A stretch of DNA of 64,000 bases, taken from assembly GCF_047948215.1 (NCBI RefSeq), contig NC_134455.1:161554575-161618574 (forward strand). The letters are read 5' to 3'. Shown here one piece after another: positions 36,560 to 47,975 of the stretch. Each line of letters starts with the position of its first letter. Position 1 is the stretch's first letter. The position numbers and the translations under genes were made by a program. Below the pieces are notes generated by a model that saw only the letters and a list, made by a program, of their open reading frames with translations, was not told where the DNA came from and searched no databases. This DNA is from Lycorma delicatula (lineage: Eukaryota > Arthropoda > Insecta > Hemiptera > Fulgoridae).

Positions 36560-36900
36560 TTTGCACGATAACACATCGAATAGGACGGAAGAGCAAAGAG
36601 AACGAACTGTAAAGTCGGAGTTAGAATGACAAAGAGGGTTGTGGCGTGAAAACACTGCTGCCGCCTCTTTGTTTACACAGTATGAAGAGTTTTGGGGAAA
36701 CAGTGAGGGCGAAAGTAAACAAATTAGTGGCGCTTGAAACCGCAACTGAATTGGATTAAAGTGAGCAGAGACGACGCTTCTAACGCGATTAGCAACGACG
36801 ACGGAGTTACCAACCGAGTGGAGTGTCAGACGCGCTTCTGCGCTCGGAGTCGATGGAATTGTCCGTTTACACTACAGAGCCACCTGTTTCCTTCCTTTAG
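36560..36900. promoter_or_regulatory. CpG-rich island, candidate promoter or 5' exon (unproven)
   Basis: About 340 bp with markedly higher G+C and many CpGs, for example ACGACGCTTCTAACGCGATT and CAGACGCGCTTCTGCGCTCG. It sits in AT-rich DNA where CpG is otherwise scarce. No TE motifs, long frames or exon-like reading are visible. In insects, CpG-dense islands often mark unmethylated promoters; that role is inferred only from composition. Confidence 0.3.
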
Positions 36901-39391
36901 ACATTATTCTTGACTCTAGATATTGTGTTTGTAACTGTATTTTCAACGAATTTGTTATTGCAAAGTTAATTTCGATGGTCGATAATGAATCCTATGATAA
37001 TGACGTAGTCTGATTTCAAACTTCTTAGCAGATATATAATAATACCTAATTGTATTTGATTAATTAATTTTTCTTTAAAACAGATCGAAATCTACATTTA
37101 AATAATTTATTGTCATTATTTATAATTGGACTAGAAAATATTTCTTTACTGTTATTATTATTTTAACGATTCAGTTTTAACATTGACTCGATACATTTTC
37201 ATTCATTTGTGTATTTTAGCTTTTTATAATTTGTTACATGTTCATCTACTATAAAAATTGTTCAATAAGAAGTAGTTAGTAATATGAACAGAATTATTAG
37301 TTTTTTAACATAAAATGAATGTTTTTTGCATAGTGTTTTTTAAAGTAGACAAAATACATTGCAGAAGTTGCATCCTACATGAAATATTCAATCTATTTAT
37401 TTTTATAGCCCTGAATAAAAAAAAAACAATTATGAACACATTGAAATAAATACCTAATTTTAATTGAAAGCTACAGAGTAAGCTAATACGTGAGTTGCTA
37501 ACTTGCATAAGCAAATGAAAAATGAAAGTTAAAGAATCCAGTACACAATGTCTAAATTGTCGATACTCTAAACTGGAGTAGGGAATCCTAGATTTCCATT
37601 GATTTTAAGTGAGAAATATTTATGATCCATCGTTATTATAAAATTTAAAAACAGAGATTAGTTATAATTTCTCAAAATAGTTTTAAAAAAAGAAAAAAAA
37701 TACGCGGGTGCATAACAAAAGCTATCCATTACCAGATCTTAACCATATTATCAAATAGTTATATAATTACGGTAATTGAAAAATATCTATTTAGCTACTA
37801 AAACAGAATTTACACCAACGAAAGTGACAGAATTTGTTTAAAATACCTGCTAATTTTTTTAGTACAAGCAATTAGATATTTAAATTAAAACAAAAAATTT
37901 ACAGGCTAATTTGAAACAATTCATTTATTACGTATTCTATATTATTAAATAAAGATAAATTGAATAGTTGAATTTATCTAAGAACAACCAAGCATATTGT
38001 TATTTCTCCTAACACCAGAAAAATATGACGCACTGCAATTTAAATTAACCAATAATTAATGTAAAAGCAATCTTCACAAATGTTTTTTAATTATACATAT
38101 AGCTTGATCTTTGGAGATCAGTATACCATTTCTCAACTAAACAAACGTTCTGTCTGGTACATTGTAACTGTAGTAATATTACTGTAATAATGTTAAGATT
38201 TATCTAACTAACTTTCACACATTTCCTTTAAACATCAGTTGTGGTAATACATAATAAGAGTGAAGGTACTAAATGAAACGTCACTAAAAGCAGCCGTAAT
38301 TTTAAGACGCTTACTCTTAGATCCAACCAATTTAGAAGTATATTTCTTTGTGTCACATATTTAACATTTTGGAATAAAAAAACAAAATCATCTGTCAGAT
38401 TAAAAAGATCACTGTAAGGTTTCTTCATATTGAGAATATGGTAACTTTCACTTGTTTTAATCATCAAAAAATCACTGATAAAAAATTGTTGTTTTAAATT
38501 CAAATCAAACCAAGAATATCAATCTACTAATTTGTTATTCTACGATTAAGGTGTAAAATTAATAAGTTTGGAGTTATGTCAAGAATACAATAAAAAAGGA
38601 TTAATTACTTGAAATCGGTGGGTGTGTACGATTTTGTTAATTAAGAAAGAGATTATAAGAGGAACGGGTTTCCACTAATATCTGTTCTAATACGTATGAC
38701 ATTTACCATTATAAAATCATATATATCGTCAGAACATAAACTGTAGACATAAATAAGGACTTCATTATCATAGTATCACTTGTAAAGATTTTAGCACTCG
38801 GAAATAAAAAGATTATTCGATAATTCGGAAGTACTCGGTAAGTTATATGAACAGTTATACTTTTGATCTCAAAATAATATTGATCAAATCTAAAGAAGCA
38901 GCAGATTTACAAAGAACTTTGATCGAAATCTGGATTATCATCGCGATAGAGTGAGAAAACTTGAACAGTCTGTGAGATTTAACCAGTCTTGATACAGAGA
39001 CGAGATATGTGCTATCTTTTATTCAATGATACAGTGAAAAAACTTCAATGATTTCCAATCTTCCGATTTTAAAAATTCAAACGGGGTATTTGCTTGTATA
39101 ATACAAAATAACGATAGAACCAAACCAGTACAAAAATTAACTGATATATTCACAAATGGACCTTATTTAACGCTGCATAGAATACGAATGTACTGTTTAC
39201 AAAGCTATAGCGTAGCCGTTCTAGCAAGGCGCTTTACTCTCTACTTGTAGCCGTACATCTAGATCCCGTTCGCATACGCCTTGCTATTACTGTTCGGCTA
39301 TACATCTTTTACAAGAAATTCATGTGAAAGCATATTCTTTGAAGTTTATCCATAGATTTACTGACGACAAAAAAGATGTAATTCAGCAAAT
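36901..39391. other. AT-rich sequence, no gene seen
   Basis: A 25-bp imperfect inverted repeat around TAGCAAGGCG lies at 39205-39305. Nothing else is recognised. Confidence 0.5.
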
Positions 39392-39416
39392 TATAATAAT
39401 AATAATAATAAAATAA

Positions 39417-39502
<86 letters not shown>
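39392..39502. repeat. (AAT)n switching to (ATT)n: a large microsatellite palindrome
   Basis: (AAT)n from about 39392 to 39470, with small interruptions near 39410, flips to (TTA)n from 39471 to 39502. The last ~32 bp are therefore self-complementary with the preceding ~32 bp. Confidence 0.9.
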
Positions 39503-39554
39503 CCACTGCCCAAAAAGGAATGCGGCTGAACCGATTTATATGTATAAACCGTAC

Positions 39555-39873
39555 CCACCGGGTTGGTCTAGCGGTGAACTCGTCATCGCAAATCGCCTGT
39601 TTCCGAAGTCGAGAGTTCTAAGGTTCAAATCTTAGTAAAGGCACTTACTTTTACACAGATTTGAATACTAGCTCGTGGATCATTTGGCAGTTGAGTTTCA
39701 ATTAACCACACATCTCAGGAATGATCGCCCTGAGACTGTACAAGATTACACTTAATTTACATTCATACATATCATCCTCATTCATCCTCTGAAGTATTAA
39801 TTTCAGAGGGTGAATGAGGATGAACCGTACGGTATTACTTACGGTTCCGGAGGCTAAACAGAAAAAGAGAAAG
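39555..39873 (+). mobile_element. SINE family A, full-length, with an inverted duplication in its tail
   Basis: It starts CCACCGGGTTGGTCTAGCGG. A box at 39564-39582, B box GGTTCAAATC at 39622-39631, body TTTACACAGATTTGAATACT and CAATTAACCACACATCTCAG. The tail region 39773-39822 contains a 21-bp inverted duplication (one mismatch, 8-bp loop) that the other copies lack. It ends GGTTCCGGAGGCTAAACAG then A/G-rich. ATGTATA (39540-39546) and ATGTATG (39874-39880) are the probable degenerate target-site duplication. Confidence 0.9.
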
Positions 39874-40152
39874 ATGTATGACCCCGCATACGGGGAATCC
39901 ATACGTTACCGGGAGTGTCCTGGGCTATATAAAATAGTACATATAACATATTTAAATATATAAAATAAAATAAATAGTAATAGTATTATACTAGTTAATA
40001 CAGTTATATTAATTATATATGTAATAAATGCTGTAGTATAAATATATGTTGTCGCGTCTACGCGGCTCGATCAGGATATTGAGATTGACGGTTGAAATTG
40101 TTTATATAATTACAATTTATTAGTTTAATAACATAAGTAAAATAAGACAAAT

Positions 40153-40173
40153 CAATAATAATAATATTAATAA

Positions 40174-40204
<31 letters not shown>

Positions 40205-40209
40205 AATAA
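40153..40209. repeat. (AAT)n microsatellite at the 5' edge of the I-type LINE
   Basis: 57 bp of AAT repeats with a few interruptions, ending where the LINE 5' UTR begins. It may be the insertion target or part of a 5' flank. Confidence 0.9.
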
Positions 40210-40748
40210 TGCCCTGAGGTAGATATTCCCCACGTCCGGAACACAACATCTACGTTCCACGTCCAGGGCGGCAACAGCTGTACTCAAGTACATTACATAT
40301 AGCTGGCTAACGGGGTTCCGAGTGTTGTTTCTCGGATATGCTTTTTTCGGTCGATTTACATCTATAGGCCGAATTACAGGACTGGACTTTACGGCCACCT
40401 GCAGATACGACATTCTTAACGATTACGGAAATGGATTAATACCGCGTTTAGAGCTGGCGATGTGGCGGCCACGGTCAAAGTTATTTGCAGGTGTAACAGA
40501 GACCTTTCGTCGTCCACATGCCCCCCGCGATGGCAAGCATGTAGTTAAGGTGCCCATGTTCGGAGCATGGGAGCCCTGAAAGCTTCGGTGTGTAGGGGCC
40601 TGGAGTCAGTGCAGAGACTGCGCATCCGCTCTCTGCCAGGATATATGCCGGTTCCACCGGAGTACCGGAACGGACCTCCAGGGTTGGTAGCCCTGGAGTG
40701 GGGGTGTACCCCGGCGGCTAGCCTTACTACAGAAGGGATTATTTGTTC
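40210..40748 (+). promoter_or_regulatory. 5' UTR and presumed internal promoter of the I-type LINE
   Basis: A GC-rich leader (GCCCTGAGGTAGATATTCCC onward) with no long ORF1-frame reading, up to the ATG at 40749. Full-length LINEs carry an internal promoter in the 5' UTR; no specific motif is identified here. The open frames at 40322-40579 and 40567-40767 look fortuitous. Confidence 0.5.
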
Positions 40749-42268
40749 ATGGAAACTGAACAATTAAACGTGGCAGAGGGTTCACGCAAACACCCTCGTT
40801 CAGAACCGGCTGTTTCGCCTGAAGCGAAACGCCGAAAGAGTACGGAGATTAAGAGGATTGAGATTGAGGCTAGGAAAAGCTTGCAGAAAGCTTTTTTCAA
40901 GAGCAGCATCCCAAAACCTAAGTATTTGGTTATAACGAAGGAAGAAGGTAATTTCTCGAAGGTGAGTCCTTTCCTCATCGCTCGAGAAATAAACAAATGT
41001 GCTGGAGACCCTGTTAAAGAAATAAGAAAAACTTTCACGGGACTTCATGTAGAGACTGTTAATGATATACAGTCTCAGAAGATTCTAGAACTGAAGAAAA
41101 TTGGAGAATTAGCTGTACGTGTTGATCCCCACGGCACGCTCAACACCTCAAGGGGTGTTGTGGTCTGTCGGGATCTTTTAAATTGTTCGGAGCAAGAGAT
41201 TGTAGAGGAACTGGCAGCACAAGGAGGAATAGAGTGCCGTCGATTGAACATGAGAAGGAACGGTGAGGTCTTACCCTCAGCTTCTCATGTCCTCACTTTC
41301 AACCGGCCTACTTTGCCAGAAAAGATAAGAGCGGGGATTCACCGTTTGGATGTGCGGGCACTTGTCCCACAGCCAATGAGGTGCTTCAAGTGCCAACGCT
41401 TTGGCCACACCGCTCTTAGATGCGAAAGACCGCAAATATGCGTGTGCGGTGAAGAGGTGCATGAGGGAGAGCCGTGTAAAGAGCCTCCTACATGTATTAA
41501 TTGCAAAGGAGCGCATTCTTGTAGATCAAGGAATTGTCCTGTCTACAAAGATGAAGTAGCTGTGCAGGAAGTAAAAACCCTGCAAAAGGTCAGCTACTTC
41601 GATGCAAAGAAGATAGTTAACGCCCGTAAGCCTAGAGCAACAACAACTTACGCTCAGGCTGCGGCTGCCGCTCCTGTCACTGCTCCAGTTGCTGTCGATG
41701 AGGGTCAACTCATAAGTAAACTTGCTCCGACCTTGGCTAATATGATTGAAAGAATTATAGACAATAAAATGAAACCTTTCAATAGTAAAGAGCCAATAAA
41801 GCCAAAGATATTAGTACAGCCTCCTGAAGATAAAACACAGAAAGTTGCTCTTACTCTCAAGAAAACGGACGCCAAAGCAGAATGTCAAGTCCGTCTCAGT
41901 GAGATTCTTGATGAAAAGAAAAAGGTGACTCCTACAGAGACTGTTATGGAAGCTCCAAAGCCTCCAGCAACTAAGTTGGCCTCTAAACCCCAGAGGCCAC
42001 AAAAAATCACACAGAGGGGCGAGTGTCCCCCCTCCCACAGGCGGTGACCGGTGCTATCCCCGTGTCGGGGAGTGGCTAGGTTGCCGCCTCTCAATCGGCG
42101 CCTGAAACCGGCGCCGATCCATGTCCGTCGTCGTCGGCGGCTCCGGTGGTCTCCGACACGGAGACCGGAAGCCTTACAGGCGACGACCTTCTCCGCGAAC
42201 ATGCTGCTGTTCGCAACATGGAGAAGAAGCGAAAAAAAGGATGGCCGAAAGGAAAACCCAGACAATAA
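40749..42268 (+). pseudogene. I-type LINE ORF1 (RNA-binding Gag-like protein)
   Basis: ORF1 proteins of I elements bind element RNA to form the retrotransposition particle. The true start is taken as the ATG at 40749 (METEQLNVAEGS). The N-terminus has a basic EAKRRKSTEIKR segment. A central RRM-like region contains YLVITKEEGNFSKVSPFLIA, SRGVVVCRDLLNCSEQEIV and NGEVLPSASHVLTFNRPTLP. Three zinc knuckles follow: CFKCQRFGHTALRC, CVCGEEVHEGEPC and CINCKGAHSCRSRNC. Then come an Ala-rich linker and a low-complexity C-terminus. The main frame stops at 42045-42047 (434 codons from the first open codon). In the +2 frame the sequence continues, after a TAG at 42077, as TGDDLLREHAAVRNMEKKRK and KGWPKGKPRQ to a stop at 42266-42268. 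That basic end is typical for the family, so the original protein was about 505 residues and is now frameshifted between about 42010 and 42080. Confidence 0.85.
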
Positions 42269-42273
42269 TTTAA

Positions 42274-45200
42274 TTAAAAATTAGTAAGTCGATAGTACAG
42301 TGGAACATCAATGGATGTTTTTCAAACATCCATGAGCTCCAACGCTTGGTAAATGATGTAGACCCGATCTGTATATGTCTGCAAGAAACACATTTCCGCC
42401 GAAATGAAAATTTTAAATTAAAAGGAATCAATATATTTCGGCGAGATCAACCGCCAAATATAAGAGTTAGAGGTGGAGTAGCTATATTAACATCGACTAG
42501 AGCTACCACCAAAGCGGTTGTTCTAAACACAAACCTACAAGCGGTCGCCGTTAGAATGATCCGCTCCAGGTCACTGTCTGCAGCATATACTTGCCGTATT
42601 TTGATTGGAATAAGGATGACATAGCAAGACTAATTTCCGAGCTTCCCCCACCTGTTTTACTGGTGGGTGACTTTAATGCTCATAATTCTCTTTGGGGATC
42701 AGATCGAGTAGATCCCCGTGGAAGAGAACTGGAAGGTTTCCTGATGAATTCAGAACTTATTATTTTATACGACGGATCAGGAACTTTTTTCAATGCCAGA
42801 GATGGATCGACGTCCTGTATAGATCTTGCACTTATAAGCGGATCGATAGCACCGAGGTACAGCTTCCATGTCATAGACGATCTGCATGGAAGCGATCATT
42901 TCCCGGTACAAATTGTAACTGATGTTACAAGAACAATATATCCCATCCCTAAAAGATGGTTATTTGAAAAGGCAGACTGGACGAGCTTCACAGCTATAAC
43001 GATACTCCCGGAAACAATATGAGTTATCGGAGACGATGTTGACGCCATAACAAATGCAATAATTGAGTCGGCATCGAGATATATTCCCAAAACATCTGGG
43101 AAACTTACGAAAAAACCCGTTCCATGGTGGAACGATGAACTAAGTGAAGCTATAAAAAGAAAGAAAAGGACGTATAACGCCTTTAAGAAGCGTCCTAGCA
43201 TAGAAAATCTTGTTGCCTTCAAGAAATACAAGGCGTATGCAAAACGTCTTATGATAGACTCGAAAAAACGATCCTGGCAGCAATGCGTGTCATCCATCGA
43301 CAAAACTACTACTGCATCAGATGTTTGGAGAAAAGTGAAGGCGATTTGTGGGCGTAATGATTTTGCTCCCATAACTAGCCTTCAAGGTGAAGATGAAATA
43401 AAAGACACTCCATATGAAATTGCAGAGCTGTTATCCAATCACTTCGAAAAGGCCAGCAGAACGGCCAACTACGAGGAAGGTTTTCGAACCAAAAAAGAAG
43501 AACTCGAAGGTCTACTAAATTTTAGAACTGAGTATAATTACTCATATAATGTACCATTTAAAATGGAAGAAATCGCGAAAGCGTTGGAAAAAGCAGGTAA
43601 CACAGCTGCTGGTCCGGATGAAATCCATTATAATATGATCAGGCAGCTGAATACCACTGCAAAACGCAGATTAATAGAACTTTATAATAAAATATGGCGG
43701 GATGGAACGTACCCGCAGCAGTGGAAAAAAGCTCATGTTGTTCCAGTACCAAAGAAAAATAAAAATTTAACAGACCCCAATAGCTATCGTCCTATTTCTT
43801 TGACGTGTGCTATGGGAAAAATACTGGAAAAAATGATTAATAATCGACTCGTCTGGGTTTTGGAAAACGAAAACCTGATATCACCGTATCAAGCAGGTTT
43901 TCGGCAATACCATTCTACCACTGATCAAATGATCAGCTTAGAGGACATTATATATAACAGCTTTATTAAAAGGAAACATTGTGTCGGAGTCTTCTTTGAT
44001 CTTCAGAAGGCTTTCGATATGACCTGGCGTCATGGTATAATGCTCCAGATACATGAATGGGGCATTCGTGGCAATCTGCCAATACTGCTCAGCAACTACA
44101 TGAATGACCGTACCTTCCAAGTACGCGTCAACAATGAATATTCATGTGAAAGAATCTTGGGAAATGGCATACCGCAGGGTTCGCCGTTGAGCGGTACCTT
44201 GTTTACCATTGCCATTAATAAATTGATACTAGCCATTCCAGTAGAAATCAGCAAAAGCGTCTATGTTGATGATCTGGCAACTGTGTATGCCAGCAACAAG
44301 ACTGCTATGGTGAGGTACAAATTGCAACGAGCGATCAATGCTCTAAATGAAGTTGCAAGGAATAACGGATTCCAATTCTCACCAGAGAAAACGTGCTGTG
44401 TACACTTTTGCAGGAACAGAATTCCTCATCAAAGTCCTCCGTTGACAATTGACGATAATCCAATACAATATAAAGATAGCGTAATATATTTAGGACTAGT
44501 ATTGGATAAATCCCTTACATGGGGATTACATATACAGGACTTGAGTGATAGATGCAAAAGAGTCCTAAACATTATAAAATGTTTATCGAATTTAAATTGG
44601 GGCTCAGACAAAGAGACATTATTGAGATTGTATAAAGCATTGGTTCAATATAAACTAGACTACGGATGTATCGTATATTCATCCTCTAGAAAGTCGCACT
44701 TAAGAAAGTTAGACGTAGTTCATAATAGCGGAATAAGATATGCAACAGGCGCTTTCCGCACAAGTCCGGCGGCTAGTCTGATGTCTGAAGCCGGAATAAT
44801 GCCACTACATTATAGAAGAGAGATCCTCTTGTTAAGATATGCAGCAAATGTATGGGCTTTCCCTGCTCATATAAATAATAAATTGTTTACGAATCATCCT
44901 ATGGCTTCAGTATATGAACATCGTGCTACCTATTCCAGACCAACCGGAATTAGGTACCATGAATTAAGAAGAAAATATGAAATTGCTATACCAGAGACAC
45001 TAGCAATTTCTACTAGAGAAATACCGCCATGGCTCTTGCCAGCGGTAAATACAAGTTTGGATCTCTCTCAAGGAGAAATAAAAAAGAAACCAACAGTGAT
45101 CATCCAGCAGGAATTTTTATCAACCTTCAGTAGTTACGAAGAACATATTAGAATCTATACTGACGGTTCTAAAACCGAACATGGTGTTGGTTGCTCGATA

Positions 45201-45947
45201 TATGTAAATGAAGAAGCCCATTTTTGGAGACTGCCAGATGTGGCCAGTGTCTACACGGCAGAACTCACTGCAATTCAGCAAGCTCTTCGCTACACTGAAC
45301 ACTATTGCGAAGAGAGAGTGCTAATATGTTCCGATTCATTAAGTGCACTCGTCGCAATTCGGAACAAGAACATTAAGGATGTCCTAATTGCAAACATCCT
45401 GTCCATTTTATACGTACTAAAACAACGAGGACAGCGATGCGTATTTGTATGGACTCCAGGGCATGCTGGTATTACAGGTAATGAAATCGCAGACGAAGCT
45501 GCCAGAAAGGCAACAGTCTGCGATGATTTGGATGCATTTCCTGTAAGAGTGGCAGATGTTAAAAACCGTCTAACAAACATAGTAAGAAACAAGTGGAACG
45601 CTGAATGGAGGAGTTTAAATACAAAATTAAACTCAATGTAAACTTCTCTATATAAATAGAAAAGCGACTTTAAGTTGACTCGCCGTGAACAAGTAGCGGT
45701 GACCAGACTTAGAATCGGTCACACGCGATTAACAAATTTATATTTGTTAACCGGCGAAGTGAGACCAATGTGCGGTGTTTGTAATAAAACACTGACAATG
45801 AAGCATGTAATAGAAGAGTGTGCCATATATGAGGACCTCAGAAAGAGGTTCTGTCTTACAAATAATATTAGTGCTGATCTGGATAATGGAAATGAAGAAA
45901 ATATAGTTGCATTTTTACACGCCAGTGGACTTCTTAAAAGTCTATAA
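42274..45947 (+). pseudogene. I-type LINE ORF2: endonuclease, reverse transcriptase, RNase H
   Basis: ORF2 nicks the target and copies element RNA there. Endonuclease motifs: VQWNINGCF, CICLQETH (about 42370-42393), LVGDFNAHNSLWGSD and HGSDHFPV. RT: EKAGNTAAGPDEIHYNMI, NSYRPISLTCAMGKILEKMI, GVFFDLQKAFDMTW, GIPQGSPLSGTLF and the catalytic YVDD at 44262-44273. RNase H: IYTDGSK, YTAELTAIQQAL, LICSDSLSAL, WTPGHAGITGNEIADEAA (the D-E-D-D set is present). C-terminal finger: CGVCNKTLTMKHVIEEC. Lesions: a frameshift near 42590, between a frame open from 42274 and the main frame; TGA at 43020-43022; TAA at 45639-45641; TAG at 45657-45659. The main frame is otherwise open from 42591 to 45947. No ATG opens the first frame: it is open from 42274, six bases after the ORF1 stop, so translation by reinitiation or readthrough is likely in this family. 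Confidence 0.92.
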
Positions 45948-46313
45948 AATGGAAGTTTAAAGCTGTGGTAAAAGATACTCTAAGCGGTAGTTTTATATAT
46001 ACATATAAGGGATTCTCGAAGCGTGGTACGTATAGTGACGGGAGTAGCCCTCTTGCCTAGGCCATTTTGGCTCACCTGCATTCAAGAGCAGTGAGTCGGG
46101 GTGTGTCCGATGATGGCATGGACCCTGAAGGGTGGATTGAGGGCACGAGGATATGGGTGTACGCCGTGCATGCCTATGGCCTGATATAAGAAGGATTCAA
46201 CTGCCACGGCACCCTGGCACGACTGATATACTGCTCAACGGCGGTCCTGGTCGCCCCGAGGGTGCTTAAACAAACTATAAATGAGACTTCGTTGAAGAAA
46301 GAAAGAAAGAAAG
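45948..46313 (+). other. 3' UTR and (GAAA)n tail of the I-type LINE
   Basis: Non-coding GC-richer sequence after the ORF2 stop, ending in GAAGAAAGAAAGAAAGAAAG. The simple-repeat tail instead of plain poly(A) is in keeping with I-superfamily elements, which end in short tandem repeats. Confidence 0.8.
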
Positions 46314-46317
46314 ATAT

Positions 46318-46626
46318 GGTATTGATAAGGTTAATTTTAATTTTAATTTCATGGTCTTTTGAGAACCTATCTCAAATTTTAATATTGGGGCCCTTTACAC
46401 CCCGTAACTGTTTGTGATTGTCCTTGTTTATTTATGTTTTAATGTTTATTGTGAAGTTTGTGTTTTTAAATAAAATGTAAGGGCCCTTTACACCCTTACA
46501 TATGACGATCCTGATGGAGATAATAATTTCTTTTAAAGAATGTGACGAGGGCTAATGACCTTAGCAGTCGATGCCCGTAAAAATTCAGTTAAAAAAAATA
46601 AAAAATAAAAAAATAATAATAATAAT
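46318..46626 (+). mobile_element. Jockey-type LINE 3' end, severely 5' truncated
   Basis: The block GACGAGGGCTAATGACCTTA / GCAGTCGATGCCCGTAAAA just before an A-rich tail and (AAT)n (46594-46626) is the 3' terminus I associate with Jockey-clade elements. The upstream 250 bp is 3' UTR-like and contains GGGCCCTTTACACCC twice (46387 and 46486). No coding remains. The family call is from memory. Confidence 0.55.
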
Positions 46627-46639
46627 CCTGGAGAACCTC

Positions 46640-47544
46640 TTTCTTCGGATGCGAAGAGAAAGAATAGTGTTAAGTTTAGCGATAAAGAAAAGTTTATATT
46701 CTAGAAAAGAAGGATCGGACCAAGCTTCGACTTAAGAATGGAGGGCCTATTCCTAGATATTTAATTATCAAGAAAAAGGAAGGTGATTTTTCGAAGATCA
46801 GCCGTCCGTGACAGCTTGATGCATCACGGAAATAGCTGGAGAACCGGTTAAAAACAAAGAACGCTGCGAAAGGATTATTTGTTGAGACCGTCAACGACAC
46901 ACAGTCGTCCCGATTAATTAAGGCTAAGAAAACTGGAGTTATCAACTTCATTAAATACTTCTAAAGGAGTAGTTGTGTGCAGATTTGCTTAACTGCATTG
47001 AAAATGAAATTGTGTATGAGCTTTATGGACAAGGAGTTATTGCTTGTCGACGGCTAAAAACTCGACGAAACGGAGAAGCCTTACCCTCCGCGTCGAATGT
47101 GCTAACGTTCTATAAACCTACACATCCGAAGAAAATAAAGGCAGGATTTCATAGGCTAAATGTGCATACCCGTTCCCAACACCATTGCGGTGCTTCATAT
47201 GTCAAAACTTCGGACACATGGCAGCGAGATGCACGAGGAAACAGATTTGCATATCTGGCAACCCGTTGTACTCGGATGATCCGTACAGGGACCCGCCGAT
47301 ATGCGTTAACTGTAATGGACAACATAGTGCAAAATTAAGAAATTGTCCCAAATATAAGGAGCAAATTGCGATACAGGAGATAAAGACCGTTCAGAAGATC
47401 AATTATTTTAAAGCTAAAAAAATCGTGCATAGCAGTACGCCAAAGGTTACGTCTTATGCACAGGTTGCTGCTGCTCCTGCAGCTACCTTCAAACCAAACG
47501 ACGTGGTAACAGATGTATTGTGTTGCACAAATGTATATGTATAA
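46640..47544 (+). pseudogene. Second, older I-type ORF1 (Gag-like) relic
   Basis: Homologous to ORF1 at 40749: AKRKNSVKFSDKEKF-like start; YLIIKKKEGDFSKIS in broken frames; TSKGVVVC (46950-46977); then LLNCIENEIVYELYGQGVIA, RRNGEALPSASNVLTFYKPT (46973-47180) and, one frame over, CFICQNFGHMAARC (knuckle 1 intact), a damaged knuckle 2 around QICISGNPLYSDDPY, CVNCNGQHSAKLRNC (knuckle 3 intact), and KINYFKAKKIVHS with SYAQVAAAPA. Similarity stops at about 47490. At least three frameshifts and several stops. Its divergence from the upstream ORF1 shows a different subfamily, not a tandem duplicate. Confidence 0.85.
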
Positions 47545-47698
47545 ACACATATAATATTTAACTCGGTATCGTTTAATAAATTGTAAAATTAAATTAGAAC
47601 AAAAAGATAACCGGACGAACAGTATAAAAGTAAATTTTAATAACAAAATTTAAAGTTTGTTGGTCGATTTTACGGAATACACATTAATTACACACTGT

Positions 47699-47975
47699 GT
47701 AATTTCATTTTATTGGGAGTTGACAAATAAATTAATTAGTGAAAATACAGCCACTAAATAGATAAAGTATTACAAGGAACGAATGGATATATCGATGATT
47801 TTTTTTTTATGTATGACAGAATTGATTTTTTATTGTCATGTGATTATCGCAACTGGAATTGAGTTGTATACACTCGTACTTACCATTACGTTAATCTGAA
47901 TTTTATTCTCGTGTCTAAGTCATGTCAGTAAATAAAGGCTAGAGGTAGACTATTAAAAGCAAAGTACACATAGCA
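47699..47975 (+). repeat. Direct repeat, left copy (~275 bp)
   Basis: Shares with 48838-49110, in order: AATTAGTGAAAATACAGCCACTAAA (in two pieces), TATTACAAGGAACGAATG, TCGATGA with a T tract, ACTGGAATTGAGTTGTATA, TTTTATTCTCGTGTC and AGACTATTAAAAG.AAAGTA. The divergence is moderate, so the duplication is not recent. No coding frame is conserved between the copies. Confidence 0.9.

Larger units (their letters stand above)
40210..46313 (+). mobile_element. Near-complete I-superfamily LINE (~6.1 kb)
   Basis: Whole element: GC-richer 5' UTR, ORF1 with three zinc knuckles, ORF2 with apurinic-type endonuclease, RT, RNase H and a C-terminal zinc finger, a 365-bp 3' UTR and a terminal (GAAA)n tract at about 46296-46313. 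An RNase H domain downstream of RT, together with this ORF1 type, places it in the I superfamily (I/Nimb-like). The lesions are few: a frameshift near the ORF1 end, one frameshift in the endonuclease, and three nonsense codons in ORF2. That indicates a fairly recent insertion. The exact 5' boundary is a judgement, and no target-site duplication could be matched to the 3' flank (ATATGGTATTGATAAGG). Confidence 0.85.

Noticed and set aside
40058..40413. Poly-Ile and poly-Leu minus frames next to the I-type LINE
   Set aside because: Artefacts of the (AAT)n array at 40153-40209.
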